From NCBI GenBank assembly GCA_028874335.1, contig JAPPJY010000064.1, forward strand, positions 1-61,036: a stretch of 61,036 bases of DNA, read 5' to 3'. Shown one piece after another: positions 60,985 through 61,036 of the stretch. Origin of the DNA: Gemmatimonadota bacterium (GTDB lineage Bacteria; Latescibacterota; UBA2968; GCA-2709665). The translations under genes were made by a program, and so were the position numbers. The notes under the pieces were generated by a model. That model saw nothing but the letters and a program-made list of their open reading frames with translations. It made no database searches and was not told the DNA's origin. Each line of letters opens with the position of its first letter. The stretch's first letter is position 1.

Positions 60985-61036
60985 GAAGCTGTCTTAAAAT
61001 TCCCAGCGGTCTTCGCGCGGCTGCAAAAGCGCCGGT
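60985..61036. repeat. Dispersed element with inverted ends, copy 3 (truncated by window)
   Basis: GAAGCTGTCTTAAAATTCCC and CAGCGGTCTTCGCGCGGCTG match copies 1 and 2 exactly. The sequence ends before the right end of the element. Confidence 0.8.

Noticed and set aside
1..61036. CRISPR arrays
   Set aside because: No regularly spaced direct repeats of 25-40 bases were seen, and no cas genes apart from the Cas4-like module of the DUF2779 protein.
1..61036. Prophage or integrative element
   Set aside because: No integrase, phage structural genes or att-like duplications flank any block; the two tRNA genes have no repeated 3' ends nearby.

Overview
The window is about 61 kb of GC-rich bacterial chromosome with densely packed, often overlapping genes, ordinary sigma-70-type promoters and a type A RNase P RNA. 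The gene content is that of an uncultured heterotrophic Gram-negative bacterium with an outer membrane: beta-barrel proteins, lipoproteins, LpoB-like and COG3014-like proteins, a phytanoyl-CoA dioxygenase-like oxygenase, enolase-superfamily and TIM-barrel sugar-acid enzymes, and D-amino-acid enzymes. This mixture, with many short dispersed repeats, would suit a Latescibacterota/Poribacteria or wider FCB-type lineage. That placement is inference only; no marker gene here fixes it.

Layout. 1-4800: a 49-aa membrane peptide with its own promoter, a SWIM zinc-finger protein, an SDR oxidoreductase, endonuclease III and a DksA-like regulator ending in a clear terminator. 4930-7800: a Cas4-like/DnaQ-like fusion nuclease, an HpcH/HpaI aldolase and a divergent 42-aa gene with a near-consensus promoter. 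7866-11157: a tightly overlapping operon (second HhH-GPD glycosylase, TIM-barrel isomerase, dihydrouridine synthase, LarB), convergent with a sodium/solute symporter. 12870-18679: a minus-strand block with a P1/DmpA-type peptidase, two family 2 glycosyltransferases, a radical SAM/SPASM protein and a probable glycoside-hydrolase-like protein. 18862-20505: a complete IS1380-family insertion sequence with perfect 14-bp ends and a 4-bp target duplication. 20631-23426: a D-galactonate-dehydratase-like enzyme with its XRE regulator, an outer-membrane barrel and a vapBC module with a palindromic operator. 24120-29396: NUDIX, PH-like membrane protein, methyltransferase, SPFH protein, then an ECF sigma / anti-sigma-like / WD40-like operon. 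29698-36304: stress-type small enzymes, a VanX-like dipeptidase, and an unusual pair in which a stand-alone protein precedes an ECF sigma factor carrying a paralogous C-terminal domain.

36559-46877: divergent tRNA-Glu and tRNA-Val, a zinc-ribbon coiled-coil protein, RNase HI, rnpB, pyrF, a phytanoyl-CoA dioxygenase-like gene, an ABC-F ATPase, a two-domain metallophosphoesterase, a nitrilase and a dockerin-like beta-propeller protein. 47119-56793: metabolic genes (two medium-chain dehydrogenases, tautomerase, TPR protein, malate dehydrogenase, amidohydrolase, M55 D-aminopeptidase, D-threonine-aldolase-like protein, antitoxin-like protein, sulfotransferase-like protein). 57363-60825: an envelope cluster (COG3014-like lipoprotein, secreted protein, LpoB-like lipoprotein, outer-membrane barrel).

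Three kinds of dispersed element recur between genes. One is a roughly 200-bp element with terminal inverted repeats whose copies encode a conserved peptide of about 32 residues (three copies). The second is a 160-190-bp element with near-perfect inverted ends and no evident coding (two full copies, one cut by the window edge). The third comprises short palindromes of the GTAGGGGC...GCCCCTAC type and tandem AGCTGATAGCTGA-like runs. The most unusual observations are the sigma-factor/paralogous-domain pair and the peptide-coding 200-bp element.
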